The notes beneath the pieces are model-generated. The model saw only the letters and a list, made by a program, of their open reading frames with translations. It made no database searches and was not told the origin of the DNA. The translations under genes and the position numbers were made by a program. From contig JAGFJJ010000057.1 of the NCBI GenBank assembly GCA_024102815.1, positions 1-64,000 on the forward strand: a stretch of DNA of 64,000 nucleotides, given 5' to 3'. The stretch's first letter is position 1. Every line of letters begins with the position of its first letter. Below are positions 26,501-34,186 of this stretch, piece after piece. The DNA is from Phycisphaerae bacterium. Lineage in GTDB: Bacteria; Planctomycetota; Phycisphaerae; UBA1845.

Positions 26501-26527
26501 GGCATGCGTCGTCGAAGGCGGCGCTAG
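23513..26527 (+). CDS. Secreted subtilisin-like serine protease (S8) with PKD-like domains and C-terminal sorting-type tail
   Basis: About 1004 residues from the ATG at 23513, behind GGTAGGTGA. A signal peptide (LSLLTVALVAFAARSALA) is followed by a propeptide-like region to about residue 210. The catalytic domain is at about 215-560 with the triad D255 (FGIFDDS), H297 (DEHGTAVMG) and S498 (SGTSAACP). A beta region, a Gly-rich linker (near 742-750) and two PKD-like segments (WDFDTTDSVA, RWDLGDGTT) follow. The last 25 residues are a hydrophobic helix ending in six arginines (LLGMRRRRRR), like CTERM-type sorting tails. Likely cell-surface or extracellular. Confidence 0.87.
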   Translation: MRRKHPVSRSTQFLSLLTVALVAFAARSALAQDHYIVQPDGSRTPLVRSETELAVIVSEGKPVAAMSRTLATEDIGVIEDFDHAPFAPVKRLRTNGPAKARMSAAKAQPGIIEVHPIFRTMQGDLPLVSTGTINVRVAADLSEEERNKLWTDYRLAVVRPVEGLSDVYVVSPIDHDEDEVTRAADMAIDSRIVWSQPNFRTPIRTHQIAISDPLYSFQWHLDNRGQRGGLAGADINAPEAWNTSTGLDVLFGIFDDSCDVDHPDLRGGYIGVGQDLALPSSAPGSDDPRPKSIGDEHGTAVMGLAAARANTIGVRGVAYLSQFTASRGLNDFIDDADIAGAYNFARQQKVDVHINSWGFFPGFPAPAIIVEAIDLAFRDGRDLDEDGPNLPRGMVLVFAAGNDGIELDANDDLASLNTVIGIGASNIFDQITSYSNFGRNIDVLAPGADDDGLIATTDNNDNAGYVDDGYNVGGFDQFTGEPEIEPTGLYTGNFSGTSAACPIAAGTAGLILSVNPDLTATDVRQILEHTCDRVSPEDAGYDPITKRSLRYGFGRINAQRAAEAALQAASGNGLTWPYPPGNFRVGAGELRFTQNGSQLEFRYQEEDFEPDDPDAPPQPRASTEDFLVVASDSPFTFDADEFPVDGVCYDDQQLGCSGAVLQTLPTGVSVIAVGCALSCDGSESLCEAGADKCVGFLTPAGTRYFGIYARNSLGRYSHGVKVDSEGNILDPGFILGETTGGGGGGGGVPVSAPRVSIEATPLSGTSPLTVRFAGNATSAVPIDSTKTAWDFDTTDSVAIDSTSRNTSYTYVVPAGQTRTFIARLTMQDTEGRAGFAQAAIRVEGSGGGDDSGQAGEASIIISIPGTVGSDVDSGTSPFTVQLSVDTSGLVGTLQSVRWDLGDGTTANSLFVSHTYVNATDNALRLPVTATVNTVTTGGTTLTTSVSRTITILPGSGTGPIEPPPLDGTTPEGPGGSVNPCAAMGMLPLFVISFTLLGMRRRRRR

Positions 26528-26752
26528 GGCCGGGCAGCGCTACCCGTTCTGCTGCAATTCCGTGTGCCTTTCCTAGGCGCGCGGATTGCGCGCATCCGAG
26601 CCGACCGCCCCCGCAAGGTTTGCCTGCCGGGCCGCGCGCCGTCATACTGCCATCCAGCGTGGGCAAGCCGCCGCGGGCACACGGTGCCTTTGCGGCGTGC
26701 CCGGCTTGCCGCGACCAACAACCGGACCCAATCGCGCAGGGATCATCTGCTT

Positions 26753-27217
26753 ATGCTTCCGAAATCCAGCCCGCGTATCGCTGAAGTTGTCCGCCTCGCC
26801 AACGTCATTGCCCGCGAGCACGAGCAGGAATACGTCGGCACCGAGCACGTGTTGCTGGCCATCTTTCGAGAAGGGCAGGGCGTCGGCGCCCGCGTGCTGG
26901 CGGGACGAGGCGCAACGGAAAAGGCGATCAAGCAACAGATCGACAAGCATGTGAAGAAGCAGATGGAGGACACCTGGGTGTTCGGCCGGCTTCCCGGCAC
27001 GCCGCACTTCAAGAACGTAGTGGCGACCGCCATCGAACAATGTCAGGAACTCGGTGCCAAGGAAGTCTGCACCGACCATCTCCTGCTGGCGTTGGCCAAG
27101 GAGGACGGCTGCACGGCGCAGAAAGTGCTTCACGCCCTTGGCTTGAAGTTCGCCGACTTGCGCAAGGACGTTCTTGCGCTGACCGGCCAGGCCCCCGCGT
27201 CGAAGAAGACAAAATGA
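26753..27217 (+). CDS. Stand-alone Clp N-terminal (Clp R) domain protein
   Basis: About 154 residues from the ATG at 26753, after an AGGGA site. Two Clp N repeats are visible: ANVIAREHEQEYVGTEHVLLAI and ATAIEQCQELGAKEVCTDHLLLAL, as in the substrate- and adaptor-binding N-domain of ClpA and ClpC. There is no ATPase module, since the frame stops after a basic tail. ClpS-like or regulator roles are known for isolated N-domains in other groups; here the role is inference. Its stop overlaps the next gene as ATGA (27214-27217). Confidence 0.85.
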   Translation: MLPKSSPRIAEVVRLANVIAREHEQEYVGTEHVLLAIFREGQGVGARVLAGRGATEKAIKQQIDKHVKKQMEDTWVFGRLPGTPHFKNVVATAIEQCQELGAKEVCTDHLLLALAKEDGCTAQKVLHALGLKFADLRKDVLALTGQAPASKKTK

Positions 27218-27714
27218 CCAGCCACGAGACACCACCGATCGGCGCCTCGTCGCCTTCTGCAGGCGAGTCCAGGTGGCCCATCGCGATCGTGGTTTTCCTT
27301 GCCGTGTTTCTCGTGTTTCTCGCTGTTTCCCGGGCCCAGACCCTCCAGGCTCGACTCGCCTGCCAGCAGCACATGCAGGCGCTGTGGGAGAAGCTGGTGA
27401 CGCAATGTCCCGATGGTCCTTCCGGAATTTGCTTCGAGGAATTCGTGCTCATGAAGCACTTGAGCCAGGCTGATGTCAGTTGCCCTTCATGCAAGGGCGC
27501 TCCGTGCCAGTACGTCGTTCCAGGCTTCTCGGTGTATCCGCCGCCGTGCGGCGACGTGTTGATTTACGAGCGCAAATCCAACCACGGCGGAACAGGGGGA
27601 AACGCATTGTTCCCGGACGGCCACGCGGAGTTTCTATCGGAGGCGGATTACGATCGCCTATTTGGGTGTATGCGCGTTCCGGAAGTGATCGGTCAATCCT
27701 TGGACGAAGAGTAG
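27214..27714 (+). CDS. Membrane-anchored prepilin-like (H-X-DG type) protein
   Basis: 166 residues. One membrane segment near residues 22-42 (WPIAIVVFLAVFLVFLAVSRA) is followed by a helical spacer and a compact Cys-containing domain (SCPSCKGAPC). The end GGNALFPDGHAEFLSEADY is the HX(9-10)DG motif of planctomycete pseudopilins, but the N-terminal prepilin cleavage motif is not evident. It may have lost type II secretion processing or act as a minor pseudopilin. ATGA overlap with the Clp-N gene suggests coupled translation. Confidence 0.65.
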   Translation: MTSHETPPIGASSPSAGESRWPIAIVVFLAVFLVFLAVSRAQTLQARLACQQHMQALWEKLVTQCPDGPSGICFEEFVLMKHLSQADVSCPSCKGAPCQYVVPGFSVYPPPCGDVLIYERKSNHGGTGGNALFPDGHAEFLSEADYDRLFGCMRVPEVIGQSLDEE

Positions 27715-27843
27715 CGAGATCGCAGATCCCCTCGCCGAAACCTCCGACCGGTACGACGCATCCAACAGCCTGGACGCAAGCGTGGGAAGCTGCGTGCGAG
27801 TAGTCCGGACGTCGGGCCGGCAGGATTTCTTGGAGGAATGAGA

Positions 27844-28383
27844 ATGTTGATGAACATCCGTACGAACACGATCCGATCGGCCGCGTTGGTGGCGGCGTTG
27901 ACGGTGTCAGTGGCAAGCGCCTGGGCTGGGAATCCCAAGGAGGAAGAGTCCCTCCGCAAGATGCAGTTCAATCTCGACAAGAACGGGCTGGCGATTGAGG
28001 GCTACGACCCCGTGGCCTATTTCCCGGAAGGCGGAGAAAAGCCCGCCAAGGGTTCGCCCGACTACCAGGCCACGCGGCTCGGCGTGACGTATTGGTTTGT
28101 CAACGATGAAAATCGCCAGCGATTCCTGGCCGATCCGGAGAAATACGAACCGGCCTACGGCGGGTGGTGCGCATACGCGATGGGGGCCAAGGGCGCCAAG
28201 GTGGAAGTGGACCCCAAGGCGTACGAGGTCCGCGATGGCCACCTGTTCCTCTTCTATCGAAGCATCCTCACGGATACGCGGAAGCCCTGGGGCAAGAATC
28301 GCGATACGCTGAAACCCGCCGCCGACAAGAACTGGGAGCAGGTCATTCACGACCCGGCCGACAAGGCGAAGAAGGGGAAGTAG
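27844..28383 (+). CDS. Exported YHS-domain protein
   Basis: About 179 residues. I use the ATG at 27844, because the site TGGAGGA ends at 27837, too close to the ATG at 27838. A signal peptide (LVAALTVSVASAWA) is followed by the YHS-type sequence AIEGYDPVAYFPEGG, then the motif VNDENRQRFLADPEKYEPAYGGWCAY. YHS proteins of this exported type often bind metal, but no ligand set has been proven here. A strong hairpin lies 50 bases downstream and separates it from the converging ahcY. Confidence 0.85.
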   Translation: MLMNIRTNTIRSAALVAALTVSVASAWAGNPKEEESLRKMQFNLDKNGLAIEGYDPVAYFPEGGEKPAKGSPDYQATRLGVTYWFVNDENRQRFLADPEKYEPAYGGWCAYAMGAKGAKVEVDPKAYEVRDGHLFLFYRSILTDTRKPWGKNRDTLKPAADKNWEQVIHDPADKAKKGK

Positions 28384-28435
28384 TCGCCCCACTGGTGCGG
28401 GGTTTCTGCAAATCCGAGTCAACCCCACAACGAAA

Positions 28436-28469
28436 AAGGGGCAGCACGCGATAGGGTGTGCTGCCCCTT
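28436..28469 (-). terminator. Intrinsic terminator of ahcY (possibly bidirectional)
   Basis: A perfect 12-bp inverted repeat, AAGGGGCAGCAC / GTGCTGCCCCTT, with a 10-base loop lies between the converging YHS and ahcY genes. On the minus strand the stem is followed by a T-run (CTTTTTCG), the standard form for terminating ahcY. On the plus strand only CTCC follows, so termination of the YHS gene there would be weaker. Confidence 0.85.
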
Positions 28470-28477
28470 CTCCACTG

Positions 28478-28505
28478 TTGCCTATTGCCCGTTGCCTGTT
28501 GCCTT
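28478..28505. repeat. Heptamer tandem repeat, four TTGCCNN units
   Basis: Units TTGCCTA, TTGCCCG, TTGCCTG and TTGCCTT stand head to tail just after the ahcY 3' end hairpin. It is a short tandem repeat in intergenic DNA with no visible coding role. The last units approach the ahcY stop at 28510. Confidence 0.6.
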
Positions 28506-28509
28506 CTTC

Positions 28510-29937
28510 CTAATACCGATACTGGTCCGGCTTGTATGGGCCGTCCACGCTGATGCCCAGGTAGCTCGCCTGTTTCGCCGTGAGCTTGGAGAGCTTTGCC
28601 CCGAGCTGGCCGAGGTGCAGACGGGCGACTTTCTCGTCCAGGTGCTTGGGCAGCGTGTAGACCTTCTTGTCGTAGTTCGCGGCGTTCTGGAAAAGTTCGA
28701 CCTGGGCGATGACCTGGTTCGTGAAGCTGTTGCTCATCACGAAACTCGGGTGACCCGTGGCGCAGCCGAGATTGACGAGTCGGCCTTCCGCTAGCACCAG
28801 GATGCAGCGGCCGTCGGGTTGTACCCACTTATCCACCTGCGGCTTGATGTTCACCTTCTTGACGCCGGGCAGCTTTTTGAGCCCGGCCATGTCGATCTCG
28901 TTGTCGAAGTGCCCGATGTTGCACACGATGGCCTGGTTTTTCATCTTGGCCATGTGCGAGGCGAGAATCACGTCACAGCAGCCCGTGGCGGTGACGAACA
29001 AGTCGGCCGTGGATACCACGTCTTCGAGCGTGACCACCTGGTAGCCCTCCATGCAGGCCTGGAGAGCGCAGATGGGATCGACCTCGGTGACAAGCACGCG
29101 GCACCCTTGCCCACGCAGGCTCTGGGCGCATCCCTTGCCCACGTCGCCGAAGCCCAGCACGACCGCGACCTTGCCCGCCAGCATGACATCCGTCGCCCGC
29201 ATGATGCCGTCGACGAGCGAGTGCCGACAGCCGTACAGGTTGTCGAACTTGCTCTTGGTCACGCTGTCGTTGACATTGATCGCCGGGAAGAGCAGCGTGC
29301 CTTTCTCCTGACGCTCGTAGAGCCGGTGCACGCCCGTCGTTGTCTCCTCGCTGACGCCGACGAGCATCTCGGCCATGCGGTGCCAGCGCTGCGGCTCGCG
29401 CTCCAGACCGTCGCGAATGACGCGAAGAATGACGGCCATCTCTTCGTTGTCGGTTGCGTCCGGATCGGGCAGGGTTCCGTCCTTCGCGTAGCGCTCCTCG
29501 GCCTCGTAGCCGAGGTGGATCAGCAGCGTGGCGTCGCCGCCGTCATCGACGATCAGCGTCGGTCCGCCTTCGGGGAAGGAGAGCGCCTGTTCCGTGCACC
29601 ACCAGTATTCTTCGAGGGTTTCGCCCTTCCAGGCGAAAACGGGCGTGCCGGCCTTGGCAATCGCCGCCGCGGCATGGTCCTGCGTGCTGAAAATGTTGCA
29701 ACTTGCCCAGCGGACCTCCGCCCCGAGCTCGACGAGGGTTTCGATCAGCACGGCCGTCTGAATAGTCATGTGCAGGGAGCCGGTGATGCGCGCGCCCTTG
29801 AGCGGCTTCCTGGTGCCGTATTCCCGTCTCGTGGCCATGAGTCCGGGCATTTCGTGTTCCGCCAGGACGATCTCCTTGCGCCCGAAATCCGCCAGCCCGA
29901 GGTCCGCCACCTTGAAATCCTGCACCGCCGTGGTCAT
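28510..29937 (-). CDS. ahcY: S-adenosyl-L-homocysteine hydrolase
   Basis: It splits S-adenosylhomocysteine into adenosine and homocysteine, using bound NAD+; cytoplasmic and tetrameric in the family. The product is 475 residues from the ATG at 29937, with GGAGAAGG just upstream. Motifs include [40 protein letters not shown] (catalytic Lys, Asp, Asn and Cys region), the NAD-binding [21 protein letters not shown] and the C-terminal KPDQYRY. Nothing in the upstream sequence is clearly an SAH riboswitch. Confidence 0.96.
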   Translation of the reverse strand: MTTAVQDFKVADLGLADFGRKEIVLAEHEMPGLMATRREYGTRKPLKGARITGSLHMTIQTAVLIETLVELGAEVRWASCNIFSTQDHAAAAIAKAGTPVFAWKGETLEEYWWCTEQALSFPEGGPTLIVDDGGDATLLIHLGYEAEERYAKDGTLPDPDATDNEEMAVILRVIRDGLEREPQRWHRMAEMLVGVSEETTTGVHRLYERQEKGTLLFPAINVNDSVTKSKFDNLYGCRHSLVDGIMRATDVMLAGKVAVVLGFGDVGKGCAQSLRGQGCRVLVTEVDPICALQACMEGYQVVTLEDVVSTADLFVTATGCCDVILASHMAKMKNQAIVCNIGHFDNEIDMAGLKKLPGVKKVNIKPQVDKWVQPDGRCILVLAEGRLVNLGCATGHPSFVMSNSFTNQVIAQVELFQNAANYDKKVYTLPKHLDEKVARLHLGQLGAKLSKLTAKQASYLGISVDGPYKPDQYRY

Positions 29938-30357
29938 ATCCTTCTCCGTGGGTTGAATTCGAGTCGTACCGTACGTTGGTTTCATCGGGGAGTATCTTAG
30001 CGTAACTGGCGAATTCCGGCCCGCCACTGCGCCGGGTGCGTCCCACCGACTTTTTGGGGCGCAAATCCCCGAGCCGCAGCAATAGGCCGCCTGACGATGC
30101 TTGTCAAGTTGTACTGATCGACTTGACCGATTTCGGACGGAAAACGGGGTCGATTCGGCGCAGATGGGGAAATCCCGGGGGCGCATTCGACGGGAAAGGC
30201 CGATAACTAAGCTGGCGATGGCGTTGGGAGGGCGGGATCGAATACTTTCTTCATGGTGGCGGCGCGGAATCCGCGCTGTTCGGGAACCCGGCACGTGGTG
30301 AAGCGTCCAAAGTCTCAGCGAGGCGATGTGCTCGGCGGTGCCTCCCGTCCCGTGCCC
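29938..30357. other. Divergent intergenic region between ahcY and the ECF sigma factor
   Basis: About 420 bases, or 315 if the sigma factor begins at 30253. I see no RNA gene, no SAH-riboswitch core and no strong hairpin. Promoters for both divergent genes should be here, but no clear -35/-10 pair stands out. Confidence 0.4.
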
Positions 30358-30930
30358 ATGGAAGACCTGGAGCTTGCCGAACAGGTGCGGCAGGGTGATG
30401 TTGAGGCTTTTGCCAGGCTCGTGGAGAAGTATCAGGATCGCCTGTTTAACACGTGCTGGCGAATCTGCGGAAACCTGGAGGACGCCCGGGACCTGACCCA
30501 GGACGCCTTCTTGCGGGCATTCGAGAAGTTTGCGTCGTTCAGGCATCAGTCAAGCGTCTACACCTGGTTATTCCGAATCGCCGTGAACTTGGCGCTGAGC
30601 TATCGCCGGAAGCAGGCCGTCCGATCGGAGGTTACTTTTGATGCGGATGCGCACTTCGGCGCACAGGCACGGGGGCTCGTTCAGCCGGGAACAGCGGGCA
30701 GCGTTGAGGACGAGCCCGATGCGGCAGTGGCGGGTCGAGAGCAGCAGCGGAAAGTGACGGACGCGCTGCGGCGGATGGACGCCGAACAGCGGGCGGTGCT
30801 GGTGCTGCGGGACATCGAAGAGATGAATTACGAGGAAATCGGCATCGTGCTCGAGCTGCCCGTCGGCACCGTGAAATCGCGGCTGCACCGGGCGCGGATG
30901 ACGCTGCGTGATATGGTTTCGGGCGCCTAG
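30358..30930 (+). CDS. RNA polymerase sigma-70 family, ECF subfamily
   Basis: 190 residues from the ATG at 30358 ([14 protein letters not shown]), where similarity to ECF sigma factors begins; the frame is open back to 30253. Region 2 is at about residues 10-80 ([47 protein letters not shown]). A linker follows, then region 4 ([39 protein letters not shown]). It directs RNA polymerase to a regulon that often includes its own operon. An anti-sigma-like gene follows 90 bases later on the same strand. Confidence 0.9.
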   Translation: MEDLELAEQVRQGDVEAFARLVEKYQDRLFNTCWRICGNLEDARDLTQDAFLRAFEKFASFRHQSSVYTWLFRIAVNLALSYRRKQAVRSEVTFDADAHFGAQARGLVQPGTAGSVEDEPDAAVAGREQQRKVTDALRRMDAEQRAVLVLRDIEEMNYEEIGIVLELPVGTVKSRLHRARMTLRDMVSGA

Positions 30931-31020
30931 CCGTCTGTCGGGGGCTGGAAGTGGATGAAACGGATTTCGTGAGTCCTGTAAGGAAACTCGCAACGGGAAG
31001 GATCGCGGCGGTCTGATTTG

Positions 31021-32733
31021 ATGAACGCGGATCGGTCAAACGACAGGGAAGTGTTACTTTCGGCGTACCTGGATGGTGCGTTGGCCGATGGCGACCGCGC
31101 CAAGGTCGAGGCGCTTCTTCGGCGTGACGCCGATTTGCAGCAGTTGCTTGAAGATCTTCGGGCGAATCGTGAAGCGCTCCTGTCGCTGCCGCGTCATTCT
31201 GCGCCCGCGACGCTGCTGAGCGATATCCGCGCACAATTGGAACGGCAGGAGTTGCTCTCGGAGGATATGACGCGTCCGGTGGCGGTCGGTGGCGGGCGCA
31301 GCGGGTGGTGGGCGTTTGCATCGGCGGCGGCCATGGTGGGGATTGTCGCCCTCGGCACCTACTGGGTAACGAGTGATCGAAACGGTACCTCACCGTTTAT
31401 TCCGGGCGCGCAGTTGGCGATGAAGAGCCCCGGCAAAGATGCGAAGGGGCCGGCGGGAGCGACCCCCGAGTCCTCTGTTGCTTCCGCTGAGCGAGCCGCA
31501 CGGCCGGATGCAGCCAAGGTGGACGAGGTTGAGCGCCACCGGTCTATGGAAAAAAGCAGCCCGGTTGATGCGGGACGCGACCGGGCCGACAAAGAAACAG
31601 CACGGACGAAGGTTGCGACCAGGTCGAGGGGAGCAGATGAGGCTCCCAGCGGATCGCCGATCGCCGCCACGTCGGAGGCGGTACGACTCGGCGCGAAGGA
31701 TTCCGCGAAATCTCCGCGGTTCCTCGGACAGCCCGATTCGCGCACGGATTCGGATGCCCCCAAGCTGGAAGGTCGGCTCCTGGCTCTGGCCGACGCAGAA
31801 CGGAAGATTGACGCCGGCATCGATCCGCGACAACTCGTCGAGCATCCGTTCGCGAATGAGTCACTTCGGCTGGCGGTAACGGCCGCATCGGATCGCCGGC
31901 GTGAAGCGATGGTCAAACGGCTGGTCGATGATCTTGCCTCGCTGGGCGCTGAAGATGTTGAATCGGTGTCCGATGACAGATCCCGGCTTCGCCAGTTCTA
32001 TGTTCAGGGAAAACCGGGAAAGAACTTTGCTTCACCCGGAAATGAGGTTGAACTTCTGGTACGCGTCCGCGCGGATGAACTGCCTTCGCTGGTCGACAGG
32101 GTTTGTGGGCGTGCCGCCGGATCGGAGACCGTGGCGCTGGAATCGGGGCCGGTGGTTATCGTCGGCCGGAGTGAGATTCGCGCCACACTGCAAAGGCGTG
32201 CGACATGGGACCGTACCATGCCGCTTGCGCCCGTGTTTCCGAACGATGGCTCAAAGGCCGTTGCCGGAAACGAGACGGAAGGGTCGTCCGCCAAGGCGAA
32301 GTCGGAAGCGAAAGAGACACCCCTCGCGGATTCCGAGTGGTTGCCGTGGGGCGGGTTGTTCCCGCTCGTGGGGATCGATCCGGCAGCGCTCCGCAGTACT
32401 GGGGATTCCGTGCCTGCTGAAACGACCGAGGATGCGAGTCCGGCGGTCGTAAAGGGCGATGATGGTGCCGTTGTGCCAGCCGCGGGATCGCAACCGGTTT
32501 CGGGTTCGGAATCAGCACAAGGGCCTTCGCTGGTCGAGCGACGAATGCAGGATCTTCGTCCCGAGCGCGCGGAACGGGGCCAGACGTCTGCCGGAGTTCC
32601 CATCGTGGATGATCGGTTTGTCACGCTGCTGATACGCTTCGATTCGCGCCCTACGGTTCCTTCAAAGGCACCGGCGGCGGCGACTCCCGGTTCCGAGGCC
32701 GACAGCGGCGACAAAGAGGGCATTCACAAGTAG
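31021..32733 (+). CDS. Transmembrane anti-sigma factor-like protein with large extracytoplasmic part
   Basis: 570 residues from the ATG at 31021. The N-terminal 80 residues (VLLSAYLDGALADGDRAKVEALLRRD) have the helical anti-sigma domain pattern, but without the zinc HxxxCxxC motif. A single membrane segment (WWAFASAAAMVGIVALGTYWV) follows at about 98-120. The long outer region is rich in Ser, Ala, Lys and Asp to about residue 260, then turns into a mixed domain (EVELLVRVRADELPSLVDRV). Following an ECF sigma gene, it probably holds the sigma factor at the membrane until a signal arrives. The stimulus is unknown. Confidence 0.75.
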   Translation: MNADRSNDREVLLSAYLDGALADGDRAKVEALLRRDADLQQLLEDLRANREALLSLPRHSAPATLLSDIRAQLERQELLSEDMTRPVAVGGGRSGWWAFASAAAMVGIVALGTYWVTSDRNGTSPFIPGAQLAMKSPGKDAKGPAGATPESSVASAERAARPDAAKVDEVERHRSMEKSSPVDAGRDRADKETARTKVATRSRGADEAPSGSPIAATSEAVRLGAKDSAKSPRFLGQPDSRTDSDAPKLEGRLLALADAERKIDAGIDPRQLVEHPFANESLRLAVTAASDRRREAMVKRLVDDLASLGAEDVESVSDDRSRLRQFYVQGKPGKNFASPGNEVELLVRVRADELPSLVDRVCGRAAGSETVALESGPVVIVGRSEIRATLQRRATWDRTMPLAPVFPNDGSKAVAGNETEGSSAKAKSEAKETPLADSEWLPWGGLFPLVGIDPAALRSTGDSVPAETTEDASPAVVKGDDGAVVPAAGSQPVSGSESAQGPSLVERRMQDLRPERAERGQTSAGVPIVDDRFVTLLIRFDSRPTVPSKAPAAATPGSEADSGDKEGIHK

Positions 32734-32876
32734 ACGCATTCTCGTCGTTGCCATCGCCAGGCTAAATCCCAACAGGGCGGTTGCTCAAAGGCCGTTCTTC
32801 ACAGAACATTAAGGCTTGCGCGTTCGGTCCGCCCGGGGGCGGCGCCACGGCATTGGGGCAACATCGGATCACCATC

Positions 32877-33719
32877 ATGCCGCGAATCCCCACCGATTCA
32901 GCAGCCTCCGCCGCGGGCAATGTCAATACCCGCGACGGGGCAAGCGCAACGAACAAGGAACGCAGCGCGTTGCGATCTACGCCGGAAATCGAGTCCGGTT
33001 CGCACGAAGGAAACGAGGCGGACCGGGCATCCGGACACACCGATCTGCCGGTTGCGCGGCGTGGCCGCCTTGGACGTTGGGTGGCAGCCGTGGTGATTGG
33101 AGCGGTGGTCGGCACGCCGCTGGCGTGGTTGCTGTCCCATGCCGCGTTCCTGCCGTTCTTTCTGGGGCTCTTCTTCTTCGCGCTATTCGGATTGGTGGTC
33201 GGCGCGCTGATGCATCGGATTGCGGCGGCCGGTCGACCTTACGCCGCCATGCCCATCGTGCTGGGGACCACGGTGGTGGTGCTCTGGATGTGGGGGTTTT
33301 CCATCTACAAGGAGAGCCGGGACTTTCCGGTGCAGCGCGCCGAGGAGACGATGGAGGACCGCCGGTTGGACCTGGGCGATCATACGCCGGCTTCGTATCG
33401 CGCGATGGTCCGGGAGAATGTGCAGTCCTATCTCCGTCAGGCGTACGCTCCCGGGGGATTCCTGGGTTACGTTCGGTTCGTCGTCCGAGACGGAGTTCTG
33501 CCCAAGGGTACCGTCGAGGGGATACCGCGAACGCAGCGGGCAGCGCACCGCGGGGGGGTCTGGCTGCTTCGCGCGGGCCTGTCGATCGGCCTCCTCGCAT
33601 TCGGGGTCGCTTCACAAACCAACCTGCTGCGCCTGAAACGCGATCCGGCGGTGCGAAAGATCGATGAGGCCAAGGCCGAGGCAGCGGCGGAGCGAGGCTC
33701 TTCGCCGGGAGAGACATGA
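32877..33719 (+). CDS. Membrane protein of unknown function
   Basis: 280 residues from the ATG at 32877. A polar N-terminal 60 residues is followed by hydrophobic segments at about 68-85 (WVAAVVIGAVVGTPLAWLL), 90-112 (FLPFFLGLFFFALFGLVVGAL) and 122-140 (MPIVLGTTVVVLWMWGF), and another near 245 (GVWLLRAGLSIGLLAFGVA). A soluble helical loop lies between spans 3 and 4 (ETMEDRRLDLGDH...). I do not recognise the family. It lies between the anti-sigma-like gene and the degenerate Nudix gene, with a 3-base gap to the latter. Confidence 0.65.
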   Translation: MPRIPTDSAASAAGNVNTRDGASATNKERSALRSTPEIESGSHEGNEADRASGHTDLPVARRGRLGRWVAAVVIGAVVGTPLAWLLSHAAFLPFFLGLFFFALFGLVVGALMHRIAAAGRPYAAMPIVLGTTVVVLWMWGFSIYKESRDFPVQRAEETMEDRRLDLGDHTPASYRAMVRENVQSYLRQAYAPGGFLGYVRFVVRDGVLPKGTVEGIPRTQRAAHRGGVWLLRAGLSIGLLAFGVASQTNLLRLKRDPAVRKIDEAKAEAAAERGSSPGET

Positions 33720-33722
33720 TAC

Positions 33723-34127
33723 GTGGCTGTGCGCCGCAAGAGAAAGCTGTACGTCGCGGGGATCATCGAGCGAAGCGACAACGTGATACTGATCCAGGTT
33801 TCACCGGAAACCGGGGACGGCGAGCGACGCTGGCAGTTTCCGCGAGGGGCGGCGCGGGAGGACGAGTCGCCGGAAGGGGCGATGCGTCGCGTGGGTCGAT
33901 CGGCTGCGGGAGCGCCTGTGGAAATCGTTGTCGGTCAGCCGCCGCTTCTGGCGCAGATCGATGGCGAAGAAGTCGAGCTCCGCTATTTTTTCTGCGGGGT
34001 GGCGTTGAGCGAGACGCGCGAGCTGGATGAGGCGAGATGGCGATGGATCCGCAAGGGGCATCTGCGCGAATACGATTTCGATGACCCCTCGAAAGAGGTT
34101 GCCGAATGGTTGTTGGAGCAGGGGTAG
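33723..34127 (+). CDS. Nudix-fold protein with degenerate Nudix box
   Basis: 134 residues from a GTG at 33723 with GGAGAG at about 9 bases. The fold markers of bis(5'-nucleosyl)-tetraphosphatase-like Nudix proteins are present: AAGIIERSDN-like start, RRWQFPRGAAREDESPEGAMRR, then a WRWIRK segment. The box should read Gx5Ex7REUxEExGU. Here the start is kept (GAAREDE...) but RE is RV and the EE pair is SA, so the metal-binding glutamates are missing. It is probably not a normal pyrophosphohydrolase; it could be a binding or regulatory domain. Confidence 0.75.
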   Translation: MAVRRKRKLYVAGIIERSDNVILIQVSPETGDGERRWQFPRGAAREDESPEGAMRRVGRSAAGAPVEIVVGQPPLLAQIDGEEVELRYFFCGVALSETRELDEARWRWIRKGHLREYDFDDPSKEVAEWLLEQG

Positions 34128-34186
34128 GTTCGTCGGGCGAGCGGCAAGGACGGCAGGGCACTGAATCCCTCCTCAATCGTGAGGTC

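Noticed and set aside
28819-30000. Plus-strand frame of about 390 codons opposite ahcY
   Set aside because: Antisense shadow of a highly conserved gene.
29938-30130. Possible SAH riboswitch upstream of ahcY
   Set aside because: I looked for the conserved core on the minus strand and did not find its conserved bases or a stem set; only a vague CTCGG match.
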